DNA of 64,000 bases from Treponema sp. (GTDB lineage: Bacteria > Spirochaetota > Spirochaetia > Treponematales > Treponemataceae): positions 1 through 64,000 of the forward strand of contig NZ_JAFRNB010000185.1 of NCBI RefSeq assembly GCF_017430385.1. Reading direction: 5' to 3'. This document shows, in pieces, positions 10,482 to 18,516 of the stretch. Every line of letters starts with the position of its first letter. Positions within the stretch are counted from its first letter, which is position 1. The position numbers were made by a program, and so were the translations under genes. The notes under the pieces were generated by a model. The model saw only the letters and a list, made by a program, of their open reading frames with translations. It was not told the origin of the DNA and made no database searches.

Positions 10482-11699
10482 TTAATCAATAGCAGTCATG
10501 TCTGTGATGTCTTTTTCGTAGTCAACGCCGTCAACTGCGAAGCCGTTGATGTTCAGGAAGTCTTTTCGGATTCCTTCTACATCGATGTGGTCGTGCAGGT
10601 TCTGCTCGTTTACGACTTTCATGTGCTCATCGATTTCAGACTGAACTTTCGGGTCAAGCTCCCAGTCATCGATTCGGATTCGGCCTTCTTCATCAACTGG
10701 AACTTTTTTGTCAGCTGTGTAAAGTCTCTCTGTGAAAAGCCTTTCAATCTGCTCTTTGCAGCCCTCGTGTGAGCCTTGCTTTTTCTGAACGAAGAAGAGG
10801 CAGCCGAGGTACATTGTGATTACAGGAATTACTGAACTTGAACGAGTGATAAGGCCTTTGTTGACTGAAACATAAGCTGCGCCGCCAATCTTTTTGAGGA
10901 CCGCATCGATGTTCTTTGCGCGAGCTTCCAAGTCTTTTTTTGCAGCACCGATTGTGCCATCGCGGTAAATCGGGTGAGAATATTTTGGTCCGATGTAAGA
11001 ATATGCCAGAGTTCGGCATCCGTCTGCGAGCAAATCAGCATCGCCGAGGTATTTAATCCAGCGTTCCCAGTCTTCGCCACCCATAACTTTTACTGTGTTA
11101 GGGATGTCGTCGCCTTCTGCCGGCTGTGCTTCCATCGTGCTGATTTTTTCGGTCATCATGTCCAAAGATGCACCGCCGTAAGCCTGGCCAACAGGTTTGA
11201 TAACTGAGCGGTACATTACTTTTGTGTCAGGATCTGTTCGTACAGGAGAAGCCAAAGAATAAACAATGAGGTCGAATTTTACGCCCCATTTCTTAGCCTC
11301 ATCAATTATTGCCTTTCGGCATTCATCGCTGTATGCGTCCATGTTGAAAGTGGCTGTTCTGAGACCAGCTTTAGTGGCAGCACGGTCAAATGCCTTGTTG
11401 TTGTACCAGCCTGGTGTTCCGCCTTTTGTTACAGTCGGCTCTTTTTCAAAAGAAACACCGATTGTGTCTGCTCCGTATTCAAAAGCGGCCATGATTCGGC
11501 TTGCCAGTCCGTATCCTGTTGAGCAACCGAGAACGAGGACATTACTTGGAGCATATCCGCCTTCTTTTGCGGTCTTAATTCCTTTTTTTGCTTTCTGTTC
11601 TTTTGCGTATTCAATCTGATGCTCTGTGTCGCGTGCGCATCCGATTGGATGAGCGTTGATACAAATATTTGAGCGAATCATTGGTTTAATTACAGCCAT
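10482..11699 (-). CDS. fabV: Trans-2-enoyl-CoA/ACP reductase, FabV/Ter family
   Basis: 405 residues, close to the ~397 of the Treponema denticola Ter enzyme. It reduces trans-2-enoyl thioesters with NADH, in fatty acid elongation or in butyrate-type crotonyl-CoA reduction. The Rossmann segment VLVLGCSTGYG is at 55-64. The family hallmark Y-X8-K is present as Y245...K254 (IYRDGTIGAAK), unlike the YX6K of FabI. The N-terminus MIRSNICINAHPIGC is typical of the family. The start is supported by an AGGAGA ribosome site and by a consensus promoter upstream, so it is transcribed apart from the ketosynthase cassette. Whether it acts on ACP or CoA esters cannot be told from sequence. Confidence 0.95.
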   Translation of the reverse strand: MAVIKPMIRSNICINAHPIGCARDTEHQIEYAKEQKAKKGIKTAKEGGYAPSNVLVLGCSTGYGLASRIMAAFEYGADTIGVSFEKEPTVTKGGTPGWYNNKAFDRAATKAGLRTATFNMDAYSDECRKAIIDEAKKWGVKFDLIVYSLASPVRTDPDTKVMYRSVIKPVGQAYGGASLDMMTEKISTMEAQPAEGDDIPNTVKVMGGEDWERWIKYLGDADLLADGCRTLAYSYIGPKYSHPIYRDGTIGAAKKDLEARAKNIDAVLKKIGGAAYVSVNKGLITRSSSVIPVITMYLGCLFFVQKKQGSHEGCKEQIERLFTERLYTADKKVPVDEEGRIRIDDWELDPKVQSEIDEHMKVVNEQNLHDHIDVEGIRKDFLNINGFAVDGVDYEKDITDMTAID

Positions 11700-11728
11700 T
11701 TTTTATCTCCTGAAATTCTAATGTTTTA

Positions 11729-11757
11729 ATCCTATCTATTTCGACAAAAATTGTCAA
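11729..11757 (-). promoter_or_regulatory. Sigma70-type promoter of fabV
   Basis: Read on the - strand: TTGACA (11757-11752), 17-bp spacer, TAGGAT (11734-11729). It lies about 30 bp before the fabV ATG. Confidence 0.8.
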
Positions 11758-11772
11758 TTTGTCAGAATAGAA

Positions 11773-11811
11773 TAGAGGTGCTCGGAAACTGCAACTTTCA
11801 GAACACCTCTA
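11773..11811 (-). terminator. Terminator of the ketosynthase cassette/secreted protein
   Basis: Stem TAGAGGTG/CACCTCTA with a 23-nt loop followed by a T-rich tract on the - strand, 6 bp after the stop of the 11818-12540 gene. Confidence 0.7.
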
Positions 11812-11817
11812 ATTGTT

Positions 11818-12540
11818 TTACTCATCAACCGTGATTACAAGATTATTTCGCTCAAAACTTGTTGTATACTTGAAATCCTTTTCTTCGCGGGAAATGATTT
11901 TGATGTATTTGTATTCACCGAATTTCTTGCCGGCAGTTGTTGTCGCATAAGTGTCAGATGATTTTGGGCCTTTGAGAATCGCGATTGCTCCGGCTTTGTT
12001 TTCTTCTTCTTCGTCATCATAAGCTTCGATTCGGAATGTTGCTCCCATCTTGAGGTTCGGGCCTGCTGCGACTTTGAGACCTGAGAATCCGACTGGGAAA
12101 AGGCTTGTGTCAAATTTCTTGAAGTGTGAATCATCAACAACGCGGTCATCATAGAACCAGACATGAAGGTCTTTTTTTGCCGCGGCAACGCTGTATTTGA
12201 ATGTCTGTTTTGCCGTAGATACGACTGCGAAATATCTGAATGTTGAAAGTCCGCGATTGTATTTATCGACAGGCTTGATTACCTGTTTGTCACCGATTCC
12301 GTAAAGGCGGGTCTTACCGAATTCGAGCCAGTCTTTTCTGTTCTCATGCCATCCGTAAACTGTTACTTCAAAATTTGTTGCCATTGAAACATTTACGATT
12401 TCAACATTGTTTTTGAGTTCGCCTGCAAGATCCTGTGAGTCGATGATATATGCGTTTGGATCTTTGTCATAAGTGGGTGCCGCAAAGGCGTTTACTGCGA
12501 GCGCAAGTCCCGCGGCCAAGGTTGCAATAAGTTTTTTCAT
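11818..12540 (-). CDS. Secreted protein of unknown function
   Basis: 240 residues. A clear signal peptide (MKKLIATLAAGLALAVNAFA-A) predicts export with cleavage after NAFA. The mature protein has no Cys-based lipobox and no catalytic motif I recognise. It is rich in Lys, Asp and aromatic residues with beta-strand character (NFEVTVYGWHENRKDW, FKYSVAAAKKDLHVWFYDD, EYKYIKIISREEK). It lies 24 bp downstream of a ketosynthase gene on the same strand and is followed by a terminator, so it may be the last gene of that transcript. A link to polyketide or lipid synthesis would be inference only. Confidence 0.65.
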   Translation of the reverse strand: MKKLIATLAAGLALAVNAFAAPTYDKDPNAYIIDSQDLAGELKNNVEIVNVSMATNFEVTVYGWHENRKDWLEFGKTRLYGIGDKQVIKPVDKYNRGLSTFRYFAVVSTAKQTFKYSVAAAKKDLHVWFYDDRVVDDSHFKKFDTSLFPVGFSGLKVAAGPNLKMGATFRIEAYDDEEEENKAGAIAILKGPKSSDTYATTTAGKKFGEYKYIKIISREEKDFKYTTSFERNNLVITVDE

Positions 12541-12564
12541 TTTTAATCCTCCGTATGAAAAAAT

Positions 12565-13800
12565 CTATTTTATTTTCTTAAAAATTAAGCTTGTGTTTAT
12601 GCCACCGAATGCGAAATTGTTGTTCATCACATATTCGGTGTCGATTTCACGGCCATCTCCGGTGATGTAATCAAGGGGCGCGCATTTCGGATCGATTTCC
12701 TTCAGGTTGATATTCGGCAGGAACCAGCCTTCATTCATCATGTTGATTGTAAGCCATGACTCGATTGCACCGCATGCTCCGAGCGTGTGACCGATGTAGT
12801 TCTTTACGGTTGAGACAGGGACCGCTCTTTTAAAAACATCGAAAGTGGCGGAAGTTTCAGTTATGTCGCCCATCGTAGTTCCTGTCCCGTGCGTGTTGAT
12901 GTAGCCTATTTTGTCCGGGGAAATTCCGGCATCGTCAATTGCAAGCTGGAGAGCACGCGCGATTGTCGGCTGATTTGGAGAAGTGATGTGCGTTCCGTCA
13001 GTTGTTGTTCCGAATCCGACTATTTCCGCGTACATTTTTGCTCCACGGGCTTTTGCATGCTCGTATTCCTCAAGAATTAAAGTGCAGGCTCCCTCGCCTA
13101 TTACCAGTCCGTCCCTGTGAACATCATAAGCGCTTGGTGTAAGCTCCGGGGTGCTGTTTTTGGTTGATGTCGAGAAAAGCGTGTCGAAAGTTGCCGTCGT
13201 CATCGGACTGAATTCCTCGGCTCCGCCCGCAATCATTATGTCCTGCTTACCGTTCTGGATTGTCTCGTAAGCGTAACCGATTGAGAGTGAGCCGGATGTG
13301 CAGGCCGTGTTTGAGATTATGATTCGCCCGGTGAGATGATAGTAGACTTCGAGGTTTGCGGCGCAGGTCTGAGGCATTGCCTTGATGTAAGTTGATGAAC
13401 TGACCTTGCTTGTGTCGTTTGTGACCAGCATTGCGTACATGTCCATGAGCGGGTCAACGCTTCCGATTGATGAGCCGTAGGAAATACCTGTCATTCCGCC
13501 GGAAAGTTCCGGGCTGCCTAATAATCCTGCATCTTCAAGAGCAGAATCGGTTGCCACAAGAGCCATCTGTGAAACCCTGCCCATTCCGCGGAGAGCCTTT
13601 CGTGAATATTTGTTTTTGTCGATTTCAAAATCAACGAAAGATGCGAGCCTTGTGTTCATGAGGGGATAACGTTCATCCCATTCTTTTACATAGTGAATGA
13701 AATTCTTTTTTGCTTTAAGATTTGCCAGAATCGTGTTCCAGTCTTTTCCAAGCACGCTGATGATTCCGCCACCTGTAACTACGACGCGTCTTTTTCCCAT
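12565..13800 (-). CDS. Beta-ketoacyl-ACP synthase (FabF/ApeR-like)
   Basis: 411 residues, the usual length of a FabF-type ketosynthase. It joins an acyl chain to malonyl-ACP with loss of CO2. The catalytic triad is complete: Cys167 (NTACTSGS), His304 (NTHGTGT) and His338 (IGHTLGA). The GEGA motif and C-terminal NNFAFGGIN are also present. It is the last of four fatty-acid/polyketide-type genes on this strand. The order KS-DH-KR-KS matches the end of aryl-polyene clusters (ApeO-P-Q-R), where this would be the ApeR position. It could instead be a housekeeping FabF; the neighbours favour a dedicated pathway. Confidence 0.85.
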   Translation of the reverse strand: MGKRRVVVTGGGIISVLGKDWNTILANLKAKKNFIHYVKEWDERYPLMNTRLASFVDFEIDKNKYSRKALRGMGRVSQMALVATDSALEDAGLLGSPELSGGMTGISYGSSIGSVDPLMDMYAMLVTNDTSKVSSSTYIKAMPQTCAANLEVYYHLTGRIIISNTACTSGSLSIGYAYETIQNGKQDIMIAGGAEEFSPMTTATFDTLFSTSTKNSTPELTPSAYDVHRDGLVIGEGACTLILEEYEHAKARGAKMYAEIVGFGTTTDGTHITSPNQPTIARALQLAIDDAGISPDKIGYINTHGTGTTMGDITETSATFDVFKRAVPVSTVKNYIGHTLGACGAIESWLTINMMNEGWFLPNINLKEIDPKCAPLDYITGDGREIDTEYVMNNNFAFGGINTSLIFKKIK

Positions 13801-13894
13801 TAAGTGAAATCCTTAAAATAAAATCCGTTATATTCTATACCGAAAAACAAAGGGTTACAACACTTTTAAAAAACTGTCATAAGTTGGTATTCAA

Positions 13895-14629
13895 TCAGAT
13901 AATTCCGCCATTTACGGAAATTACCTGTCTGGTAATGTAACTTGAACTTTCGCTGAGCAGATATACGGCAAGTGAAGCAACTTCCTCCGGCTTCCCTGCC
14001 CGTCCCATCGGGATTGTCGGAAGAATCTGCTCGACCGGTGCATCCTTAATCATCTCGGTTTCGATGAAGCCCGGCGCGATGCAGTTCACGGTGATTTTTC
14101 GGCTCGCAAGTTCCACGGCCAGGGCTTTTGTCGCTCCGATAATGCCTGCCTTGCTGGCAGAATAGTTCACCTGACCGCGGTTACCGATTACGCCGGAAAC
14201 GCTTGCAATCGTAATGATTCGGCCTCGCTTTTTCCTGCACAGAGGCATTACGAGCGGCTTCAGGACATTGTAAAATCCGTCAAGGTTTGTGTGCAGAACA
14301 TCATCCCAATTTTCATCCGAGAGGGCCGGAAAAGCATTGTCACGGCAAATTCCTGCGTTCAAGACGATTCCCCAGAAGGCTCCGTTTTCTTCCGACCATT
14401 TTTCGAGCTTGTTTTTGCAGTCTTCCCGGTCAGAAATATTAAATTGAATCAGGGAGCATTTTCCGCCGGCCGATTCAATTTCATTTTTTAAGGATTCCGC
14501 TTTTTCTTTTCCGTTATTGTAGTGCGCGACAATTTCATAGCCTGCCTGTGCCGCCTGCAGAGCAATTGCCCGCCCGATTCCGCCAGAGCTTCCTGTCACC
14601 AAAACTTTCTTGCCATCATTCTCATTCAT
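13895..14629 (-). CDS. 3-ketoacyl-ACP reductase (FabG/ApeQ-like)
   Basis: 244 residues, a short-chain dehydrogenase of FabG length. The NADPH site VTGSSGGIG is at 11-19, and NAG (91-93) stabilises the fold. The catalytic residues are Ser143, Tyr156 and Lys160 (YSASK). It reduces 3-ketoacyl-ACP to the 3-hydroxy form between the ketosynthase and dehydratase steps. It sits between the dehydratase and the second ketosynthase with gaps of 72 and 94 bp, so it is probably on one transcript with them. Confidence 0.88.
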   Translation of the reverse strand: MNENDGKKVLVTGSSGGIGRAIALQAAQAGYEIVAHYNNGKEKAESLKNEIESAGGKCSLIQFNISDREDCKNKLEKWSEENGAFWGIVLNAGICRDNAFPALSDENWDDVLHTNLDGFYNVLKPLVMPLCRKKRGRIITIASVSGVIGNRGQVNYSASKAGIIGATKALAVELASRKITVNCIAPGFIETEMIKDAPVEQILPTIPMGRAGKPEEVASLAVYLLSESSSYITRQVISVNGGII

Positions 14630-14701
14630 AAAAACCTCCCATTCATAATACGGTGATTGAGATTGTTGAAGTTATCACCGCTAACTTTCCGTTTTCCACT
14701 T

Positions 14702-15139
14702 TTAACTTTCCGCTTGCATCGCTGTGAGTTTTCCGCTTCCGCTCAATTTTTCGTCAATGTAGATTTCAGCGGCAAAAGATGAAACGCTGTCCATGTCCGT
14801 TTCCCGCCAGGCCTTGATTCTTACAGTTTCGCCGGCTTTTATCAAGTCAAAGTCAAATTTGAGGTTTGAAACGCTCAGAATGAACCCGATTTTCGGCTCA
14901 AGATTGTTTTCGCGCGCAAAAAGACCGTTCAGAGTTGCGACAGTCTGTGCAATCAGCTCAAAGCAGGCATAATTCGGCACACCGCCAGTCGTTTCGTCAA
15001 AAAACATAAAGTTTTCCGTGATTTTTGTCTCGCTTTCGATTGTCCATTCATTCGGATTTGCCTCGCAAATGCGCCCCAGAAGGAACATTTTTCCTTTCTG
15101 AGGAACAAGCTCCGCCAGTTCTTCGTGCTCGATTTTCAT
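14702..15139 (-). CDS. Hotdog-fold 3-hydroxyacyl-ACP dehydratase (ApeP-like)
   Basis: I start it at ATG 15139, which overlaps the upstream ketosynthase stop by 4 bp (ATGA); a longer reading from 15172 would lie inside that gene. The product is 145 residues. It has the hotdog pattern of ApeP/FabZ-like dehydratases: LVPQKGKMFLLGRI at the start, then the helix with ACFELIAQTVATLNG, then LSVSNLKFDFDLIKAGETVRIKA. In aryl-polyene clusters ApeP works with ApeI as a heterodimer; no ApeI-like gene is seen here. It should dehydrate the ketoreductase product. Confidence 0.75.
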   Translation of the reverse strand: MKIEHEELAELVPQKGKMFLLGRICEANPNEWTIESETKITENFMFFDETTGGVPNYACFELIAQTVATLNGLFARENNLEPKIGFILSVSNLKFDFDLIKAGETVRIKAWRETDMDSVSSFAAEIYIDEKLSGSGKLTAMQAES

Positions 15140-16371
15140 TTTTCTTTCCTTATTATGAGGCATGCGTTGCACCCGCCGAACGCGAAAGAATTGCTCATGC
15201 AGCAGCCGATTTCGTGATTCCTGACGATTTTTTCCATATTGTCAGGCGTAACAAGATTAAGGTCAGGAATTTCCTTGTCCCTGACTCCATCCCAGACATG
15301 AACCGGCAAAAACTGATTTTTTATCGCGTAAAAGCATTCTGCCAGTTCAAGGCTTGCCGCGGCTCCAAGCGTGTGTCCGGTCATCGGCTTTGTTGAGGAG
15401 CAAGGAACGCTTATGCCCGCCTCGGAACGCAAAGTGCCAAAAACAAGCTCAATGCCCTTTCCTTCCATGCTGTCGTTCAAGTGCGTGCCTGTTCCGTGAA
15501 GGTTTATGTAATCAATTTCGCTTGCAGGAAGATTTGCATCTTTTAAAGCTGCCTGCATTGCCTGTTCAGCTCCTGTTCCGTCGGCGAGAGGGGCTGTCAC
15601 ATGGTTAGCGTCGCTTGATTCGCCAGTTCCGGCCAGAACAATTCCAGTCCCGTCCAAATCATCTTTTGAAAGGACAAAAAATGCCGCGCCTTCTCCGACA
15701 TTGATTCCGTTCCTGTTTTTTGAAAAAGGATTTGTTTTTTCGTGGTCTATTGCTTCGAGCCGGTCAAATCCAAGCATAACGGCATATTCCGTCACGTCGA
15801 CTCCGCCTGCAATCACAGCATCGCAAATCCCGGAAAGAATCAGCTCCTTTGCCTTGATGATTGCGCTTGCCGAAGATGAGCAGGCCGTTGAAAATGAAAG
15901 CGCGATTCCTTCTGTTCCGAATTTTTTCTTTGTGAACACCGCCTGATGGTCTGCTCCCTGAAGCTTCAAATCGTAATCGCCAGAAAATGCTCCATTCTCA
16001 AAAAATTCTTTGTGGCCGTAAAAAGAAAGTTCGCTTCCGTTGTCGCAAGAGCCTACGCACACCCCTACCTTTTTTGCTCCGTATTTTGAAATCGCTTTTT
16101 GCACAGTTTCTTCTATTGAATTGAGGGCGAAATCCAAAATCCTGAGGCATCGTGAGTCAAATTTGTCGCCGGTTGGCTTTAATTTTTCATCAGCGATTCT
16201 TCCGAGCCAGAAAGATTTTACGCCTTCATCGCCGACCAAATCACATTCGATTTTTTTGATTCCGTCTCTGTTCCCGCTGGAAATGTTTTTTATGAATTGC
16301 TCAGAATTTTCAGAATCGCCCGCGCCGCAGATAAAGCCTGGTTCTGAAAGATAAATCTTGGTGTCTGTCAT
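15136..16371 (-). CDS. Beta-ketoacyl-ACP synthase (ApeO-like)
   Basis: 411 residues and clearly different from the other ketosynthase in this cassette. The triad is Cys164 (STACSSSA), His292 (NLHGTGT) and His333 (TGHTLGA). The N-terminal third is less conserved than in FabF. It overlaps the upstream DUF3261 lipoprotein gene and the downstream dehydratase gene by 4 bp each, a sign of translational coupling. In aryl-polyene clusters two ketosynthases of this type elongate or prime the chain, often as heterodimers with partner subunits. Whether it is active alone is not clear from sequence, though its catalytic residues are intact. Confidence 0.85.
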   Translation of the reverse strand: MTDTKIYLSEPGFICGAGDSENSEQFIKNISSGNRDGIKKIECDLVGDEGVKSFWLGRIADEKLKPTGDKFDSRCLRILDFALNSIEETVQKAISKYGAKKVGVCVGSCDNGSELSFYGHKEFFENGAFSGDYDLKLQGADHQAVFTKKKFGTEGIALSFSTACSSSASAIIKAKELILSGICDAVIAGGVDVTEYAVMLGFDRLEAIDHEKTNPFSKNRNGINVGEGAAFFVLSKDDLDGTGIVLAGTGESSDANHVTAPLADGTGAEQAMQAALKDANLPASEIDYINLHGTGTHLNDSMEGKGIELVFGTLRSEAGISVPCSSTKPMTGHTLGAAASLELAECFYAIKNQFLPVHVWDGVRDKEIPDLNLVTPDNMEKIVRNHEIGCCMSNSFAFGGCNACLIIRKEK

Positions 16372-16946
16372 GATTCAACTCCTGTCAAAGTGTAAGAATA
16401 TCCCCGGAGAAAATTTTCGTAGTGGATGGACTCTTCGTTTTTCGTGATTTTTTCAATAACCTTGCCTTTTTGCGACAATGTTCTGGTCTCGAAGCAAGTT
16501 CCGTCAGTTTCACAATATTGGACGACTTCAAAATCAATGCCGATTTTTGCCAGCTCAGCCTTAACTGCCGCTTCATCATACATGCCGAACTGAAAATCAG
16601 CGATTATGTACTCCGCTTTGAATTCTTTGGGAAAAACGCCCGTATCAAAATCCAGACTTTCGCCATCATAAAAAAAACTTGCCATCGTCGTGCCGAATTC
16701 GCTCATGATTATCATCGAAAGCTGCTCCGAATCAGCAAGGGTGTAAATGTCAGTCTCAAATTCAAACTTGCCGAAGCGTGCCGAAAGTTTCTGCTCCTTA
16801 TCGACTACCCCGGCCATCGACTCAGGCGGCAGAAGCGCGAATTTTGCAGAATTAGTCACATAAACAGGCGAAAAATTTGATTCAAGCCGAGAACTCATGC
16901 AGGAGAAAAAAGAAAGAGAAAGAAAAATGAGTAAAAATTTTTTCAT
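16368..16946 (-). CDS. DUF3261-type lipoprotein
   Basis: 192 residues. The signal peptide ends in the lipobox SFFSC-M. The rest is beta-rich (LPPESMAGVVDKEQKLSARFGKFEFETDIYTLAD), which fits DUF3261, a lipoprotein family often found with aryl-polyene genes. It heads the cassette and overlaps the next ketosynthase gene by 4 bp. In aryl-polyene loci such lipoproteins are thought to help move the product to the outer membrane; that role here is inference. Confidence 0.7.
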   Translation of the reverse strand: MKKFLLIFLSLSFFSCMSSRLESNFSPVYVTNSAKFALLPPESMAGVVDKEQKLSARFGKFEFETDIYTLADSEQLSMIIMSEFGTTMASFFYDGESLDFDTGVFPKEFKAEYIIADFQFGMYDEAAVKAELAKIGIDFEVVQYCETDGTCFETRTLSQKGKVIEKITKNEESIHYENFLRGYSYTLTGVES

Positions 16947-16951
16947 TGGGC

Positions 16952-17050
16952 GTTCCCCTCACTTTGTTCGGGTCGGGCCATCCGCGGTTCCGCCTTTCGG
17001 CTCCATTGCCTGACGGCAACAGCTAACGCTGCCGCTCCTACCCCTAACGC
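16952..17050. repeat. GC-rich palindromic repeat, copy 1 (with 56692)
   Basis: A ~100-bp stretch of short nested inverted repeats between divergent genes. Its reverse complement aligns with 56692-56775: shared blocks include ATGCGTTAGGG, AATGGAGC, GCGGAACCGCGGA, GCCCGAC and GGAACGCCC in the same order. No coding frame is evident. Confidence 0.7.
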
Positions 17051-17070
17051 ATTTTAGCATTTTTCTTGCC

Positions 17071-17099
17071 TTGTGAAAATCAGTTAATTTTAATACAAT
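17071..17099 (+). promoter_or_regulatory. Promoter of the BamA-like gene, near-leaderless
   Basis: TTGTGA (17071-17076), 17-bp spacer, TACAAT (17094-17099). The ATG at 17110 lies only 10 bp beyond the -10 box and no Shine-Dalgarno sequence is visible. Confidence 0.7.
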
Positions 17100-17109
17100 C
17101 TTTAATAAT

Positions 17110-18516
17110 ATGAAGAAGTTTATCGCCATCGCACTTTTCGGCTGTGTTTCAGTTTTTCTTTCCGCACAAGATCAGGCAAAAGAATTCAACGGAAAAATCC
17201 GTGCCGAATCTGTAAAAAACACCGCTGACGAACTGAATGTCGAGGAAAAAGAAGCGCAAAAGCAGCGGCAAAATGAAGAAAATCCTTCTGATAATTCAGA
17301 AAATTCCGAAATCGACCAGAATCTTATTGTCTCAAAAATCAACTTCATCGGTCTTAAAAAAACTCGCGAATCTTACATCCAGCCCAAATTCAAAAAATTT
17401 ACTGGCAAAACCGTTGCCGAAACTGACATGCACGATTTTGAAACGGCAGTTCAGCTTGAAGGCCTTTTTGACGACATCCACATCAACTTAGAGCAAATCT
17501 CTGAAACCGAAGCCCAAATCAATGTCTCGGTAAAAGAAAAAATCACATTCATTCCGCTTCCGTTCGCAATGGCCTCAAGCTCAGGATTTATGGCAGGCGG
17601 AATCGTCATGGACACAAATGCCTTTGGCCGCAAGGACATGTTCATGATTGGCGGATTTTTTTCCAGCGACTCAATGACCGGCATGGCATCAGTCTCAAGG
17701 CCGCCAAAAGAAAACTGGATTCCTGGATTTTCAATCTTTGTTTCCGGCTCAAAAAGCACCCCGGAGCTGGAAAATCTTGATGAAGACCCGGTTTTTAAAT
17801 ACAGGGCAAAGGCTTTTTCTGCCGGATTTTCAATCAGCGAAAAGATTGGAGAGCATTTTTCAGTTTCAAACGGCTACAGTTTCAAGCTGTGCTCAACCGA
17901 CGACCATGAAGATTACCCGAAAGACAGCACGCCGGAATCAATAAGAATCGGTTCGACATCGCTCAGTTTCGGATATTCCAAATCTGACTGGAACGGTTTT
18001 TTCATGTCAACGAATTCCGCTTCAATTTCCGCAGAAATCGGGCTTACAAATTCCGAAGACAGTGACTTCCGCTATCCGCAGGAATATTCTTTCTCAATCG
18101 GTGAGCAGCATCCAATTTTCACTCCCCGCCTCCGAATGTATCAAAAGATTTCAGGCTCTTACGGCAGGAAAAATCATCTTTCGCAGTTCAAGGACAAGGG
18201 AGCCGGCTCTGTTTCGATTCTTCCTGGATATTTCAAGACAGAACGGATTATCGGTGGCAATGCAGGATTTGAAGTCGCGGTCAAAAAATTCTCATGGGCA
18301 CTGCTTTCGATTTACGGAGATTATCAGGTCGTCTACACACAGGATTTCCCGCCGCCAGATGATGAAAAATCAGACTACAAATTCATGCACGGCCCGAACG
18401 GTGGCATAAGATTCTATCTTGCAAAAGTTGCCTTCCCGGCTCTTGCAATGGGTCTGGCATACAATGTCACGCAGCATTACTGGCAGTTCGCGGCAGCTCT
18501 GGGAATGAGTCTTTAA
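17110..18516 (+). CDS. BamA/TamA-like outer-membrane protein with a POTRA domain
   Basis: 468 residues. A signal peptide (MKKFIAIALFGCVSVFLSAQ) is followed by a charged linker rich in Glu and Asn (residues 20-75). One POTRA-like domain follows (LIVSKINFIGLKKTRESYI to QINVSVKEKITFIPLP, ~76-155), then a C-terminal 16-strand-type barrel with many short aromatic strands, ending in QFAAALGMSL. True BamA has five POTRA domains and ~800 residues, so this is a short relative; it may assemble a subset of proteins or form a transport pore. Its stop overlaps the stop of the convergent radical SAM gene by 4 bp. Confidence 0.75.
   Translation: MKKFIAIALFGCVSVFLSAQDQAKEFNGKIRAESVKNTADELNVEEKEAQKQRQNEENPSDNSENSEIDQNLIVSKINFIGLKKTRESYIQPKFKKFTGKTVAETDMHDFETAVQLEGLFDDIHINLEQISETEAQINVSVKEKITFIPLPFAMASSSGFMAGGIVMDTNAFGRKDMFMIGGFFSSDSMTGMASVSRPPKENWIPGFSIFVSGSKSTPELENLDEDPVFKYRAKAFSAGFSISEKIGEHFSVSNGYSFKLCSTDDHEDYPKDSTPESIRIGSTSLSFGYSKSDWNGFFMSTNSASISAEIGLTNSEDSDFRYPQEYSFSIGEQHPIFTPRLRMYQKISGSYGRKNHLSQFKDKGAGSVSILPGYFKTERIIGGNAGFEVAVKKFSWALLSIYGDYQVVYTQDFPPPDDEKSDYKFMHGPNGGIRFYLAKVAFPALAMGLAYNVTQHYWQFAAALGMSL

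Noticed and set aside
15025..15396. Rightward open frames within the ketosynthase/dehydratase genes
   Set aside because: They oppose clearly recognisable enzymes and have no recognisable product or ribosome site.
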